This document shows positions 34,356 through 47,354 of a stretch of 64,000 nt of DNA, piece after piece. Below the pieces are notes generated by a model that had not been told where the DNA came from, searched no databases, and was given only the letters and a program-made list of their open reading frames with translations. Each line of letters starts with the position of its first letter. Position 1 is the first letter of the stretch. This DNA is from Artemia franciscana (lineage: Eukaryota; Arthropoda; Branchiopoda; Anostraca; Artemiidae), in contig NC_088871.1 of NCBI RefSeq assembly GCF_032884065.1, forward strand, positions 43,634,619 to 43,698,618, written 5' to 3'. The position numbers and the translations under genes were made by a program.

Positions 34356-35180
34356 TCTTAGTCAAAACAAGAATTAAAAAAAGAAATGAAGGCACAAACG
34401 ACTTAGTGATTTGAAAAGACTTGACAAGCTTCTTCTTAAACTGATGTTAAAGGTTTCTTCTTAAACTGATGTTAAAGGTCTTCAAATTACAGAAGAGAAA
34501 TCAGAAATAGAAGCAACTCAAAATAAACTGAAATTTTCCTATATGCGGTTCTTCAAAAACAAAAAAAAGTGAATTTTATAAAACATATTGGAAGCTACGA
34601 CAAAAATAATAAAAAGTACGCAGGACAAAAATGTCTTGCGTGCATTAATGGGGTAATGTATTCCTTTACTATCTCCTTCGATGCCAGACAAAATATAATT
34701 TCGACATTTCCGAGGTATCTATGGTCGAACAGACATGCACCTCTCTACTTTTCTTTGAGAGAAAGCCATATTCTAGTATCAAACTCACACTAAGATAGCG
34801 TAGAAAGCTGAATGATTTGATTTTTGTATTTTTAGGCAATAACACTTCATACACAATTTGTCAAACTAGGCTATATAATCATATTCCAAAATCAAGTTTT
34901 ATAAACGGAGAAACTTTCTAGCTTATGTTCTTTATAAAGGCTTACTTTCTCAAAATAAGGAGTTTTGACATTTTCTGAATTGCGTTTTTTTTAAGTGATT
35001 TGTTCTTCGATGCGAAATTTTTTTAAGATCATTTATACCTAGAGTCCGTAGAAAAATTTAAGTAACTGCTATATGACTTGACTGAACTTTTCGTTAAGAA
35101 GCAATGGTTCCAAGGCTATTTTAAAAAACGGTTTTTAACAAAGAGCTTTTATTGTAAGTGTTTTTTGTGTTATTTTTTAT
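34356..35180. other. Unassigned AT-rich intron sequence
   Basis: Contains a 26-bp tandem duplication ('ttcttcttaaactgatgtta') at about 34431-34480. No exon or RNA recognised. Confidence 0.4.
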
Positions 35181-35870
35181 TATTTTCTTGGCTGATGATG
35201 GTCCTTAGATATAGGGCCGAAATATTCAAATAGTTTTTTTTCATTCACTGTGTAGGAAAAAAAAGTCCTCGTTATTCTCTCTTCTGTATTTGTGCTATAT
35301 TACTATGTAGTTTGTTTATATACTTAGAAAAATCACCTTTTTCAGAAAGAGGAAAAAAGTACCTTTTTTCTTATAATAAGAGACTTATAAAAAGTGTCTT
35401 TTTTCCTCTCATACAGTTCACTTAAAAAGGTTAGAATTTTGTTGTTGTTTCTTCTTTGTTTCTTTTTTTCTTTTTCCTCTTTCTTATTTTTTTTAACACT
35501 GAGGACGACTTGGCGGAGGTCCTTGTCGAAATATTTGCTTGTTTTTCATGTTTTGCTACTGGCTGATAAAATCCTCGTTTTTCACCTATTTGATTTTTCT
35601 CTTTTCATTTATTATTTCCTTTCTTTGTTTTCATACGTCATGCATAGCCGGTATGGTCTCAGAACGTATTTAAAGTGGCACAAATTCAAGAAGACTCTGA
35701 GGGTAGGGCATGAAATATGTTTTTTCAATCTAGGGGGCAATTTTGTTGTTTTTTCGATGAAAAAGGGTATTTTTTTCAATAAAAATAAAAAAACTGTTTT
35801 TCCAAAATCTAGAGGCTGTAAGTGCCCCCCCCCCCCCCCCCAAATGGTAAAGCTTCTCTTTGAAATGTAA
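35181..35870 (+). repeat. Dispersed repeat with CTGATGA...GAAA motifs
   Basis: Two related blocks: CTGATGA (35192-35198) + GGTCC/GGGCC stem + GAAA (35219-35222), and CTGAGGACGAC (35499) ... GTCGAAATA (35526). They are linked by T-rich sequence and share phrases such as 'ggctgat', 'cctcgtt' and 'gaaatatt'. The arrangement recalls the hammerhead-like repeats at the ends of Penelope-type retroelements, but the core is imperfect. The long 158-codon plus frame here is T-rich noise. Confidence 0.4.
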
Positions 35871-38285
35871 TTAAATTTGATATTACAGTTGTCAGTCTAC
35901 AAGGGGAATCCAACTTGAAGATCGCCTTATGAAATTTGCAATGTTCTTTGGCACAAGCTACAAAGTTTTAAACTTTTTACAAGGTAATTTCCACTTTCTG
36001 AATTTATGTTGTTTTCTGTGTCCCTAACTTAATTTTCTTGGGCAAGAAGTACTTTAATAAAAGAGTTTCACTTTTTTTTTAAATATAATATATGCATAAC
36101 TAACTACAAATGATTCAAATACTGTACTATAAATAAAATACAGCACTCGATAAAATAAAGTAGGTGATTGTTCAGCTTCAAGGCTCCAGGCCTTTCCTAT
36201 CATAGAGTTTAGTCTTAGATCTCGTCTACTACGTGTCAAACTTATAAGAAACAGCTATAAAATATCTAAAAAAAAAAAAAAATGCATTCCATAACACAGT
36301 AATATCAGACACTGATTGAAAGTCACGACAATAGCTAGTCATATCGATGATTCGTTACGATGCACTTACTACACAATTTATTTTTTAGTGAGAGTGGAAT
36401 TCGGGGAAGTAGTGAGATAAACCTGAAATAAAAGTTAGTTTTAGAAAGATAGGTATTTACGGCTTTGAATCCACAAGGACAGTGGGAACACTGTTACCAG
36501 TAAGCACCCCCTCTCCTCTCCTAAGGATCCATCCCTGTTAGTCATTCGCAATTTATTGTAACTGAGTCTCTTTTTGTTCCCCCATAATTTTTGATCCCAC
36601 TACTGAAACGAGTAACTCATTTGACCCCTCATTACCAAAAATATCATTTCCTTAAATCCTACAATTCGGGACAAAAGGCCATAAAGTGAAGTAGATCCTT
36701 ACCAGTTTCTCCACACAAGGGGAAAAAGGAAGGAGAATCCATGACCCTTACCCTCCCAAAACGTTTCTTTTATTCTCCAAATGGTAGAAAACTGGAGTTA
36801 ACATATGAAACCCAAAGAGATTGCAGGGCAAAACCATGAATATATTGATTTTGAAAGGTTAGTAGCATGAAGGCTGTCTTTTGACTTACATGCCTTTTTG
36901 TCATTAATTTTCTCTGCGAAAAAATAGCTTAAAAAATCAACCTGTTCTTTGGTATAAGCTGCAAGGTTTTTTACTGTTCACAAGAAAATTTTCAACATTA
37001 CAGAGTTTTCTGCGGCTATAACTTGAATTTAGTTTACTTCTGAAATCCGTGGGCGTTTCGCAAAAAGGGCCTAAATCCACTTTTTCCTGATGCTGAGTTA
37101 AGCATGTTGTTTGAAATAGCTCGGAGAGATTGGTTTATTCAAAATGAGCTTATCTTTAATCCTTACCAAGTTACAAATTGTTCCAAAAGGGTGTAAAAAA
37201 GGGCGCAAGTCTTCTATCTTCTAAGTTACAAACAATTCAGCAATTTCGGTATTTCCAGCGAATTCCAATCGAAACGTTAACTAGGAGCCGGTCTTTAAAG
37301 TTCCAAGTTTCTTAAACTGTAATTTGTGATAAAGATTTTTCATTGTGCATTTTTACTTTCATTTTGCTCTCCTGTAAAATTAGGAAAAGTGGACATATGC
37401 CCTTTTTGCCTGCGTTACTAATTACAAGTAATTCAAGTATCTGTATTTTAGATAGAAAATGGCACTCAACAAACGAAATAAGCCATGTTCAACTTTAGGG
37501 TTCCCGGTCTGTCAAATTTGAAAATTTAATGTCGGGTCTCTTCTACTCTGAGAGAAATAAGAATAGCGTTATGGAGACCGATGGTTTTCCAAATACTTTT
37601 TTTTTAAATCCACATCGTGTCTGCTGGATATATAACGAGCACATAAAAGATTGTCCCAGGAATAAGCTAAGTCAATCCAGTGGTAACTTAATATTAGTGA
37701 TTCCATTTGTTTATTAGAAGTCCGAAAACTGGATCGTTGTCAATATAAGAAGAAGAGAAACCAATTACACAAACGAGTCTGAAACAAAACTCTGTTAAAT
37801 TAAGAACACGAATTTGGGCCTGTTTTCTTGATCAACTAAATGCTTCCTTTTTGGGAAAAGGCCTTTGCCTTCGCAATTAGGTTTTACAAGAACTATAATA
37901 CTTTAAAAAGATCCATAAATTATTTAACTTCACAAACAAAGTGCAAAGGTATCTAAAAAGTTGGGAAACAGTTTCCTGGAAACATAAGATCGTCTTTGAG
38001 AAATTAAAAAAAAAAAAAACTTTGTCATCTAGCGTTTCCAAAAAAGTCTTAATCCAAATTATTCAAATTTATGTAAAAATATTATTTTACATTTTTACTT
38101 GTTTTCATTTTTGCTTAAATTTGGCTTGAAGACAAAAGAATAAATCCTGCTTATTAGAGACGGAAAATACGTTTATAGATACCTGTAAACTCGCGCAGGT
38201 ATGTGTACTAGCAAGACCCAACCCGTTTTATAATTAATATAATAAATGTTCAAAGCAAAGAAAATCTGTGCGGTTCCAGAAAAAT
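35871..38285. other. Intron sequence without recognised features
   Basis: AT-rich, with no exon-like frame between the exons at 38647 and 32588. A near-duplicate phrase, 'tggtataagctgcaaggttttttac' / 'ggcacaagctacaaagttttaaac', at about 36951 and 35950 hints at an old duplication. Confidence 0.4.
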
Positions 38286-38540
38286 TCATGCTTGATCCAA
38301 CTTGGAGCCGACATTCCCCCCCCCCCCCCGAAAACATCCCCCAAGAAATCTCCTCATAGAAAATACCTCACCCCGCGGAAAGTATCCCATGTACAATGCC
38401 TTTGAACCCCCTCCCCCGCCCCTGGGAAAAATACTCCCGCAAAATATCCCCCCATAGAAAATTCTATCACACGCAAAATTGAGCATCCCTTTTCCGATGG
38501 GGGGAGATTTTTCAGGGGGGAAACGTGTTATCAGTGATAC
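38286..38540 (+). repeat. C-rich relic of a family A-like block
   Basis: A C-run at about 38318-38332 followed by repeated 'cccc...gaaaa(a/t)' words ('aaaacatcccccaagaa', 'aaaatatccccccat'). It resembles the C-rich block of the 60.4- and 63.3-kb family A relatives. Confidence 0.5.
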
Positions 38541-38646
38541 AAATAGTTTGAAATGTCTACTAAATCTATTTTAGGGCCCTAAGTTTCCTCTCTTGTCAGC
38601 TTTCCCCTCTTTTGGTAGCAAACTTGAAAGCGGTAAAAGAACTCAC

Positions 38647-38772
38647 ATTCAACGTCAAGAAGTACTCTTTTGCTTACGATGGGTGGTACACCATTACTTG
38701 CTATGCAAAAATATGCTCCCGTATCTGTTCGACTTACTTTCGGCAATATGAGCTCCTCACCCTGGAAAGTTT
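38647..38772 (-). CDS. DIP/lachesin exon: second half of Ig2
   Basis: This 126-nt exon has acceptor tttttttttccag (ag at 38774-38773) and donor T|gtgagt (38646-38645). In frame it reads TFQGEELILPKVSRTDTGAY, then FCIASNGVPPIVSKRVLLDV, then E. It supplies the second Ig2 cysteine in the canonical DxGxYxC motif and the family hallmark CIASNGVPP. It joins upstream to ...RRSLDT and downstream, through a split TTT codon, to APTVNVPDQ in the Ig3 exon. It contains no complete ATG-started frame and was recognised from splice sites and homology. Confidence 0.93.
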
Positions 38773-39189
38773 CTGGAAAAAAAAATTTGTAATCATTATT
38801 TCCTAGAATATCGGTGCTACTTGGTTTAGTTGCGGGGGGTCACCCAGTCTCTATCACCAGGTGAACATCTTAAAGCGTTACGTTTGTGTTAAGAATGGTG
38901 TAAATCCACTATACCAAGCCTCTTAGCGTCATGCACATTGCAGCTTGTTCTACAACTGACACACTTCCATGGCGAACGGCACATGCAGTCTGGTGTACAT
39001 TATTTTTGAAAGTGAAAGACTCCTTGTTTGATTTACACTTATAATAGTACCTAAGAGACGTAGTTTTCCTGTCTAGCAGATTCCAAACAGATGTAAACTT
39101 ACTAATAATTTGAATAAGCATTTATTTCAGTGACTGAAAAAAAAACCAATTTATAAGGTAGGGCAAATCTTTGTTAATATAAATAGTTA

Positions 39190-39980
39190 CAATAAAAATA
39201 CAGCTCCAATTTTAATTATGTAAAAAACAGTTTTTTTTCAAATGAAAGTAAGTAGTAAAACTTAAAACAGAGAGAAAATATTTCATATGTGGGGGGAGGG
39301 GGCTGCACCTTCTCGATCCTCGCTCTTTACGCTAAAGTATGAAAAGTTCTTGAAAAATATTTCTCATTCAAACCCAACAGCACTTTTGTTTGAGCAGTCC
39401 TTCTTAATGAATTGTTTCAAAAAATTTAATTTTAGCATAAAGAGAAAGAATTGAGGAAGGGGAAGCCCCCTCACAAACGGAATAAGTTTTGTTCTTTTTT
39501 TACATTGCTCCTTTTTTCCCCATAGATAACTCCCTTCGAAAACTTTTGAACCACGGAAAATTCTCCCACCAGAAAATTAAGCCTCCAAAAAACAGTATAT
39601 TTAAAAATAATAAATAGTACATGTGAACAATGGGTAATTTACAAGAAATACAGCTCCTTCCGCAAGGGAGGGGGGTATATCATCTTCAAAGGCAAAGTTA
39701 CCGGACCTTTCAACTATGTGGAATCAACTGAGTATCTCAAAATTTTTATTAGATGTCTTATGGGGAAAGGAGTGTTTGAGAGGGGCTACTGTCCCTCTAG
39801 TATTTTTTGTCAATTTAAAAGGGTACTAGAAGTTTTGGTTGCCGTTTGAAAAAACCCGCTCCAATCCTTTAGGACCATTGGATTGATGCGATCAGCCATG
39901 GAAAAAAATAAACACGCTTCCATGATTTTTCCTCTGGTAAAAAAATAAAATACAAATTTCCATTCTTTGCTTTTTTCTAC
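39190..39980 (+). repeat. Diverged family A relative
   Basis: 'gtaaaaaacagttttttttc', 'cctcgctctttacgctaaagt' (39313-39333), the partner 'tttagcataaagagaaag', the C-rich block at about 39500-39560, 'ggtactagaagttttgg' and 'gattgatgcgatcagcc' follow the family order. It is truncated before the hairpin end. Confidence 0.7.
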
Positions 39981-40640
39981 TTTTAAATTTTATTCTTTTG
40001 ATTCTCTACCTTTTGTCTAAGTTAAAAGATCTATCTTCGAAGCTTAACTATTTAGAAATCATATTTTCCATCGAATTCCTAAGAAAATTTCCAAATCTCT
40101 CATAAATGTTTGTGAAATATTACCAAAAATTCAGATTTCAAAACAGATACTAAATTCTTTTCTATTTTCTAAAAAATCTCGATATTGACATTTATTATAT
40201 AAGAAGAAGTGTATTCTTCTATATCCAAACACGACCCGAACACTAGGAAATAAAAGCTTACACTATTAACGATTTTACGCATGTTCCTTAACTAAAGCAA
40301 ACATTACAAAAAAACAAAACAAAAACAATGTAGATACAGAGTTTGAGAATCCTCTGTACACACATAACTTATTTCAGAAGCTCCTTGATTAAACATTGAC
40401 CTTAGAACTAATAACCCACAACTTATCTGATCACAACTTATCTTCAATAGTGATCACTTATCTAATAGTGATCACAAATTATCTGCAAATGCTATACAGC
40501 ACCATACACATTTATTATCAATGAGATATAGCTCTGCAACTGTGACCCACGGTTACAGTTGCTGTGACACTCCATGTAACCATGACACCAGAGGTCTAGC
40601 TTAGGTTCTTCGTTCAGTATTAGTTAAACCAGAGCATCAG
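39981..40640. other. Unassigned AT-rich intron sequence
   Basis: No exon, RNA or assigned repeat. A few local duplications, such as 'tgatcacttatctaatagtgatcaca' near 40450. Confidence 0.4.
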
Positions 40641-40734
40641 TTAACTCAGTTAGTAAAAGACAGTGCTGTCTTTCTCTCTAGTGATAAGGCTGCTGTGTTT
40701 GGTTCCAAAATTGTGTTTAAAATATAACCCAAAT

Positions 40735-41640
40735 AATTAAAACATACCACAAAAGTATAGGACAGCAGTATCTCTTTTTCCCTTTGCTTCTGTAAACACA
40801 GAGATCTTAAAATAAAATAAAAAAATACAACCCTTTTATAGTTATTCTTCAATAATTGGAACAAAAAGTAAAACTTTGGTATAAAGAGTAAGGTATTGAA
40901 GATATTCAATAGCTTCACCCTCAATAAGTAATAATCTTTGTTCGTTTTAAGTTTTGATATTGCTTATTACTTTATCTTCTATATTATCTTCTGTATAGAT
41001 GGGTTATACTCTTACAAGAAACTTATTCTTGGGCACTTTCCAGAACGAAATATTCCCAAAAACTAGATGGAAAACCTAAGAACCAATTAGAGTTTAAAAA
41101 ACCGAATATTTCACGTGGGGAGGGAAAGGAGGGGGCAAGTATAACCCCATAATTAAAGCATAACGCAAAAGTATAGGACAGCAGTATCTCTTTTTCCCTT
41201 TGCTTCTGTAAACACAGAGATCTTAAAGTAAAAAAAATACAACCCTTTTATAGTTATTCTTCAATAATTGGAACAAAAAGTAAAACTTTGGTATAAAGAG
41301 TAAGGTATTGAAGAGGGGGCTTCACCCTCAATAAGTAATAATCTTTGTTCGTTTTAAGTTTTGATATTGCTTATTACTTTATCTTCTATATTATCTTCTG
41401 TATAGATGGGTTATACTCTTACAAGAAACTTATTCTTGGGCACTTTCCAGAACGAAATATTCCCAAAAACTAGATGGAAAACCTAAGAACCAATTAGAGT
41501 TTAAAAAACAGAATATTTCAAGTGGGGAGGGAAAGGAGGGGGCAAGTATAACCCCATAATTAAAGCATAACGCAAAAGTATAGGACAGCAGTATCTCTTT
41601 TCCCCTTTACTTCTGCAAACACAGAGACCTTAAAGCAAAA
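40735..41640 (+). repeat. Tandem array of a ~410-bp unit (2.2 copies)
   Basis: The word 'gtataggacagcagtatctc' starts at 40755, 41171 and 41578, giving periods of 416 and 407 bp. Adjacent copies differ at only a few positions, such as a short insertion 'atattcaatagc' near 40900, so the amplification looks recent. Each unit contains a family A foldback arm ('tataaagagtaaggtattgaag', 'tgttcgttttaagttttgat'). Parts recur singly at about 44040-44115 and 44515-44560. Confidence 0.92.
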
Positions 41641-41649
41641 AAAAGTTCT

Positions 41650-42167
41650 ACAACACCACTCGTATTCTCAAGCTCCATTAAATTGTCCAGATCAGTACGT
41701 TAAAACTACTTGTCCAATTTCTTTGAAAGCTTTTACATATGCGGTAGCCTCTTCACCAAAACTCTTTCCAGGCAATAAAAGAACTCTATAAACGATTCCA
41801 AAGAGAGGCTAAACGTATTTTCACATGAATTAGAGGTGCTGGTATATAACATTGAGAATAGAAGGTAGAGTACTGGATATCCATTTGAGCAAACAGAAAC
41901 ATTTTGTTTTCTTTTGATAAAATAATATTGAATTCACTAAAGCTATTCACAAGTAATTTACACTGAATTCAAAGTTAGGTCCTAAAAAAGAATTAATAAA
42001 AAGGAAAACAACAATGAGGTGCGAAGCGAATATTTTGGACTATAAGTAATATTATAGTCCAAAATTAAAGTTCACAAGCAAGAGATACTGGTAATGCATA
42101 AGAGTCCATCGAAGAAAATGGAAGTTTTAGAATCATGCATAAAGAATTCTCCTGTCTAGAAAACTTA
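41650..42167. other. Unassigned AT-rich intron sequence
   Basis: Contains the short inverted repeat 'ttttggactataa' / 'ttatagtccaaaat' at about 42033-42064. No gene recognised. Confidence 0.4.
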
Positions 42168-43857
42168 ATTAAACAGTTCGTGATAACGAACTGTTTGATA
42201 GTGACCATACAGTAACTTAATAATAACCAAAACTCTAAAAAACAGAGTTTCGATAATAATAGATACATCACAAGAATCGGATTCTTATGCTAATTTTAAA
42301 TATACAAGTTTCATTAAACATAGTCGTACCTATCAAAAGTTACGAGCCTGAGAAAATTTGCCTTATTTTGGAAAATTGGGGGAAACCCCCTAAACATCAT
42401 ATTATCTTACCGAAAATAACACCATCACATTCAGTGTATCAGTGAACCATATTGTAGAAGTTTCAAGCTCCTATCTACAAAAATGTGGAATTTCGTATGT
42501 TTTGCCACAAGACCGATCACGGGTGCGTGTTTATTTTATTTATTCATTTTTTTATTTCCTACGGGTGATCGGTATCAAACCAGTGCTTCTAGAATTTTGA
42601 GAAAGGCCTCATTTTAACGGAAATTGAAAGTTCTGGTGCCCTTTTTAAGTGACCAAAAATAGAAGGGTACCTAGGCTCCCTCCCACGCTCATTTTTTCCC
42701 AAAGTCACCGGATAAAAATTTTGAGATATCTATTTTGTTCAACCTAGTCGAAATACCTAATAGCTATGTCTTTGGGGTTGACTTACTCCCTCACAGTCAC
42801 CGGGGGAGGGGCTGCAAGTTACAAACTTTGACCATCGTTTACATATAGTAATGGTTATTAGGAAGTGTACAGACGTTTTTAGGATGACTTTTTTCTTTTT
42901 GGGGGGAGGGATTCGAGGGGCGGGGGTTAAGCGGGATGATCTTTCCATGGAGAATTTGGTGGAAGAGAATCTTCATGAAGGGAGTGCAGGATTTTCTAGC
43001 ATTCTTTAAGAAAAAACAATGAAAACTAAATATGAAAAAGTTTTTTCAACTGGATGTAAGGAGCAACTTTAAAATTAAAACGAACAGAAATTATTACAAA
43101 TATGAGGAGATTCCTCTCCTCCTAAATACCTCGATCTTTATGCTAAAGCATTTTTTTGTAATTTCAACTATTTATTCTACAACCCTTTTGATTCAGGGGT
43201 CTTGCGATAAAATTTAAGCTTTAGTGTGAGCAAGGTATTGACGAGGGGGCGAACTCTCTCATATACGTAATAAAAATATACGAATACAGAAGCTCGTTAT
43301 GCAAGTTATTTCGTAAGTTGCGTATATTTATTACTAACAAAAACGTTCATAAAAAACTAAGTTCTAGCTGCCTTTTTAAGAAACCAAAATATTTAAGGGC
43401 AGCTAGACCTCCTCCCCCACCCCTTATCTCTTAAAATGTCCTATCAAAACTATGAAAAAGCCATTAAGCCAAAACAAAATTAATGTTCAAATTTTATTTT
43501 TATTTTTTATGTGCGGAGAGCAAAAATCAAAACATGCATTAATTCAAAAACGGTCAGAAATTAAATAAAAAAATAAGTTTTTTCAACTGAAAGTAAGAAG
43601 CGATATTAAAACTTAAAATGATCAAAAATTACTCTGTATATGAACGGGACTGTTCCCTCCTCAACGCCCCGCTCTTTACGCTAAAGTTTTTTTTATTGTT
43701 ATGATAAGTAGAGTTGTGAGAAAGGGTCAAACTTTAGCGTAAAGAGCGAGGCGTTGAGGAGGGAACAGCCCCTTTCATATACAGATTAATTTCTGTTCGT
43801 TTTAAGTTTTAATGTCGCTCCTTACTTTCAGTTGAAAAAACTTGTTTTTTATTAATA
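42168..43857 (-). repeat. Family A copy, inverted, near full length
   Basis: Begins aaacagttcgtgataacg at about 42171, where the hairpin is followed by an extra TTTGATAG, and passes all family A blocks. It ends with the foldback module at about 43570-43857, whose arms CTTTACGCTAAAG / CTTTAGCGTAAAG are intact. Confidence 0.87.
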
Positions 43858-44959
43858 GTAATTTAAGGGCAATACAATTTCAACTCTTTTTTCAACGCTT
43901 TTCCTAAGTGTAAAAGCCACTACCGTTACAAAATCCGACAAACTAAATTAAAAAGTACTGGAAATCCTGAGGAAAATTGTAGCAGTCTTTTAATTTAGAG
44001 TGAGGCACAGTTTAATAAAAACCAAAAATAGTCAAATCAGAAGGAAAACCTAAGAACCAATTAGAAGTTAAAAAACACAATGTTTCACGTGGGGAGGGAA
44101 AGGAGGAGGCAAAATCCTCTGCTGACTCACTTGGCCGTATTAATCTATTGTCTTGTTGGTTTTCTCAAAAATTTTCAATTATTAGAATGTTTTATAGTTG
44201 TTCAAGGAAACGAAGAGCGTGATGCTGAATATTAAATCCCCCCTTGGATTTAGTTAGATAAATGTCAATATTGCTTGGATTTAGTGTATTTTTTTTCAGA
44301 TTTCACTTACATTTTCACACATCTGTCTTCCAAAACAGTCATCTATGAAGTGAAACAAATCGACGAAAAGCTTCGTTTCCATATTTTACTTTTTAATTAT
44401 TTTTATTCTAGTCAGATAAATAAATAAACAAATTTTTGAATAAGGAAAAGTAGTCTTTTAATATCTGTAAAAAGAGTCAGGCAAAAATCATAATTTCGCT
44501 CTTACGAAAAACTTATTCATGGGCACTTTCCAGAACAAAGTATCCCCAAATGCACTCTTTTTATTCCAGAAACAAGATTCAGGAACATAGTATTTCATTG
44601 GGTTAAACCACGACAATTTTTCGTAAGCCCATTTTAATATTTATTGAGGAAGTAAAATTTATGTAGATAAAATAAACCCACCTTCTAAAAACCTTAATAT
44701 TTTTTTGGCGTGAAATTTTTAACTATAAGCCAGTAAAATGAACGAAAGTTTAATTCCACTTGAATGCCTAAAATGTCAACCAGTAAAAAGAAAGAGGCTT
44801 TGGCATTTCTGAATTTTTACGTAAGATTTGTGTAAAATTGTGGGTAAAAGATTGTGTTTCTCTGGGGCCTGTTTGGTTTAGGAGAGGTTAAGGCAGCTTT
44901 AAGACGAAGAAGAAAAAAGTCTCGGGTTAAATTCAGCTGTAAATTCTTGTATCTCTTTA
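43858..44959. other. Intron sequence with fragments of the 41-kb tandem unit
   Basis: Pieces at 44040-44115 ('aacctaagaaccaattaga', 'acgtggggagggaaagg') and 44510-44560 ('gggcactttccagaac') match the ~410-bp unit. The remainder is unassigned. Confidence 0.5.
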
Positions 44960-46091
44960 GACAAAATAAAACAACAGGTTTTTTCAACCAAAAGTAATGA
45001 ACAATATAAAAACTTAAACGAAGAGAGATTATTACTTATTGAGGGTGTAGCCCCCTCCTCAATACCTTACTCTTTACACCAATGTTTTACTTTTTGTTCC
45101 AATTATTGAAGAATAACTATTAGAATAATAAGCTTTTTTATAAGTCCTAAGCAAAACTTTTGCGTAAAGAGCGTGGTATTGGGGGGGGGGACAACATCCT
45201 CATATACGTAATAATTTCTGTTTGTTTTAAGTTTGAATATTTCTCCTTACTTTCCATTGAAACAAATTATTTATTCTTTGATCGTTTTTTAAATAATGCT
45301 GGGAAATCCGACTCCCGCTCCATGGAAAATTTTCTTCACCCACGAATTTTTCTTAACGAAAAGATCTTTTCATATAATTCCCAACCAGAGAAACGCCACC
45401 CACAAACATATATGTATATTTCCCAATAACCAATGCGATATGCAAACAATGGGCAACGTTCAAAGCTTATAGCCCTTCCTCAGGGACTGTTGGGGGTGAA
45501 GTCATCTTCAAGGACATAATTATAAGATCTTCCGACTATTTTGAACAAAATGGCCAAACTCAAAATCTTGATCCGGTAACTTTGGGGAAAAAGGGGCGTG
45601 GGAGGGGCCAAGTCGCCTGTCAATATTTTTTGTCACTTAAAAAGGGAACTAGAACTTTCGATTTCAGATCAAATGAGGATCGCTGGTTTGATACGATCAC
45701 CTCTGGGAAAAAGCAATAAACAAATAATAACGTCCCCGTGATTATTCTTCTGGAAAAAAAATGCAAAATTTTACATTTCTGAAATAGAAGCTTGAAAACA
45801 CTTCTATAAAAAGGTTCTCTGATATGTTAAATTTAACCGTGTGATTTTCGTTAAGATCACTTGATGTCTAGGACGGTTTTCCTCCTTTTTCGAAAATTGG
45901 GCAAATTTTCTCAGGCTCTTTATTTTTGATGGGTGAAAATAAATATGATCAATTTTATTTATTTTAAATAAACATGAAAATTCGATTGTTTTGAGGTAGC
46001 TATTGTTATCTAATTTCTGCTTCACTGAGTTTCAGTTACTTTTAAATAGCGTCGCTCCATATTTACAGTTCATTACCACGAAGTGTTTGAT
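44960..46091 (+). repeat. Family A relative, full order, diverged
   Basis: Foldback with loose arms at about 44970-45280, the C-rich block near 45330-45400, 'actgttgggggtgaagtcatc', 'gtttgatacgatcacc', then a degenerate hairpin end ('cagttcattaccacgaagtg') and TTTGAT at 46091. Confidence 0.78.
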
Positions 46092-46724
46092 AGAAATTCC
46101 CTTCAAACTGGAATGATGTAGTACTCAGCATGAAAAATTCAAAAATCATAAAATACTACTTATAGTAGCTCAACCTCTGCAAAATCCGACCCAACTAATG
46201 AACCAATACAAAATGAAACCAAGCAAAAATAAAAATAAAATAAAAAAATCAAACCACGCAGAATTCCACGCAAAAGCATTCAAAAGTTAATCACGGTTAA
46301 ACCAGAAGATAAGCTTTCAAGGGCATGCTGATAACCAATGAAAAGGAAAACTTGACAAATACTTGATTAAATCCTTAGATTGCTCCAAGCGGCAATTTAA
46401 TTTAATTAAGGTAATAAAAATACAGAATTGACTAAATAAAATGAAAAAACTTGGATTGAATACAATATAATACAAATAGTAGATATAAATATAGATATAA
46501 ATACAGATCTGTATATAAATACAGATAAATGTAGATATAAGTACAAATATAGATATAACAGAATAGTATTCACAACAAATTATAGTGGAATTATTTTTCT
46601 AAATGCCAACAGCAAAACAAGAAATAGGGCCGAGCAGATTTTTGGGAAAATACTTCAGAAAATTCTGTGCTGAATTAAGACAAATGATAGTCAAAAATTA
46701 CCTTGGGCACACTATGAAATCTGA

Positions 46725-47354
46725 CGCAAGGAATGTATGTCAATACGATATGTAAACAATAGGCAAAGTTCAAAGCTCATATCCCTTCCTTGGGGACTGT
46801 GGGGGGTCAAGCTATCCTCAAGGACGTAGTTACAAGATCTTTCGACAATGCTGAACAAAATGGCAAGATCAAAATTATGATCGGGTGACTTTGGGGGGAA
46901 AAGTGGCGTAGGAGGGGGCTAGTTGCCCTTCAATATTTTTGGTCACTTGGAAAGGGCAGTAGTGGTTCGATACGATTACCCCTGGGAAAAACAAACAAAT
47001 AAACACGCCCCCCGTTATCACTCTTGTATATAGGAGATTGAAACCACCTCTACAGAAAGGTTCTCTGATATGTTAAATCTGTCTCTGTGATTTTCAATAA
47101 GATCACCTGATGTTTTGGAGGTGTTTCCCTCCTGTTTAAATAACCGGGCAAATTTTCTCAGGTTCGTTACTTTTGATGTGTTTGATCTGTTTGATGTGAC
47201 AATAAACATGATGAATTTTATAAATTTTGAATAAACATCAATATTTCATTGTTTTGAGGCAGCTATTGTCATAAAAACTCTGTTTCATAGAGTTTCAGTT
47301 AGTATTAGGTAGCAACGATCCTTACTTACAGTTCGTTACCACGAACTGTTTGAT
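46725..47354 (+). repeat. Family A relative, 5'-truncated
   Basis: Begins at the 'caatacgatatgtaaacaat' block and follows the copy ending at 46091 closely to the hairpin cagttcgttaccacgaactg and TTTGAT at 47354. Even the flanking text ('agaaattcccttcaaactg') is shared. The two copies therefore arose by a segmental duplication that included flanking DNA. Confidence 0.82.

Noticed and set aside
35394-35870. 158-codon hydrophobic frame
   Set aside because: Phe/Leu/Ser-rich translation of T-runs in a dispersed repeat; no domain.
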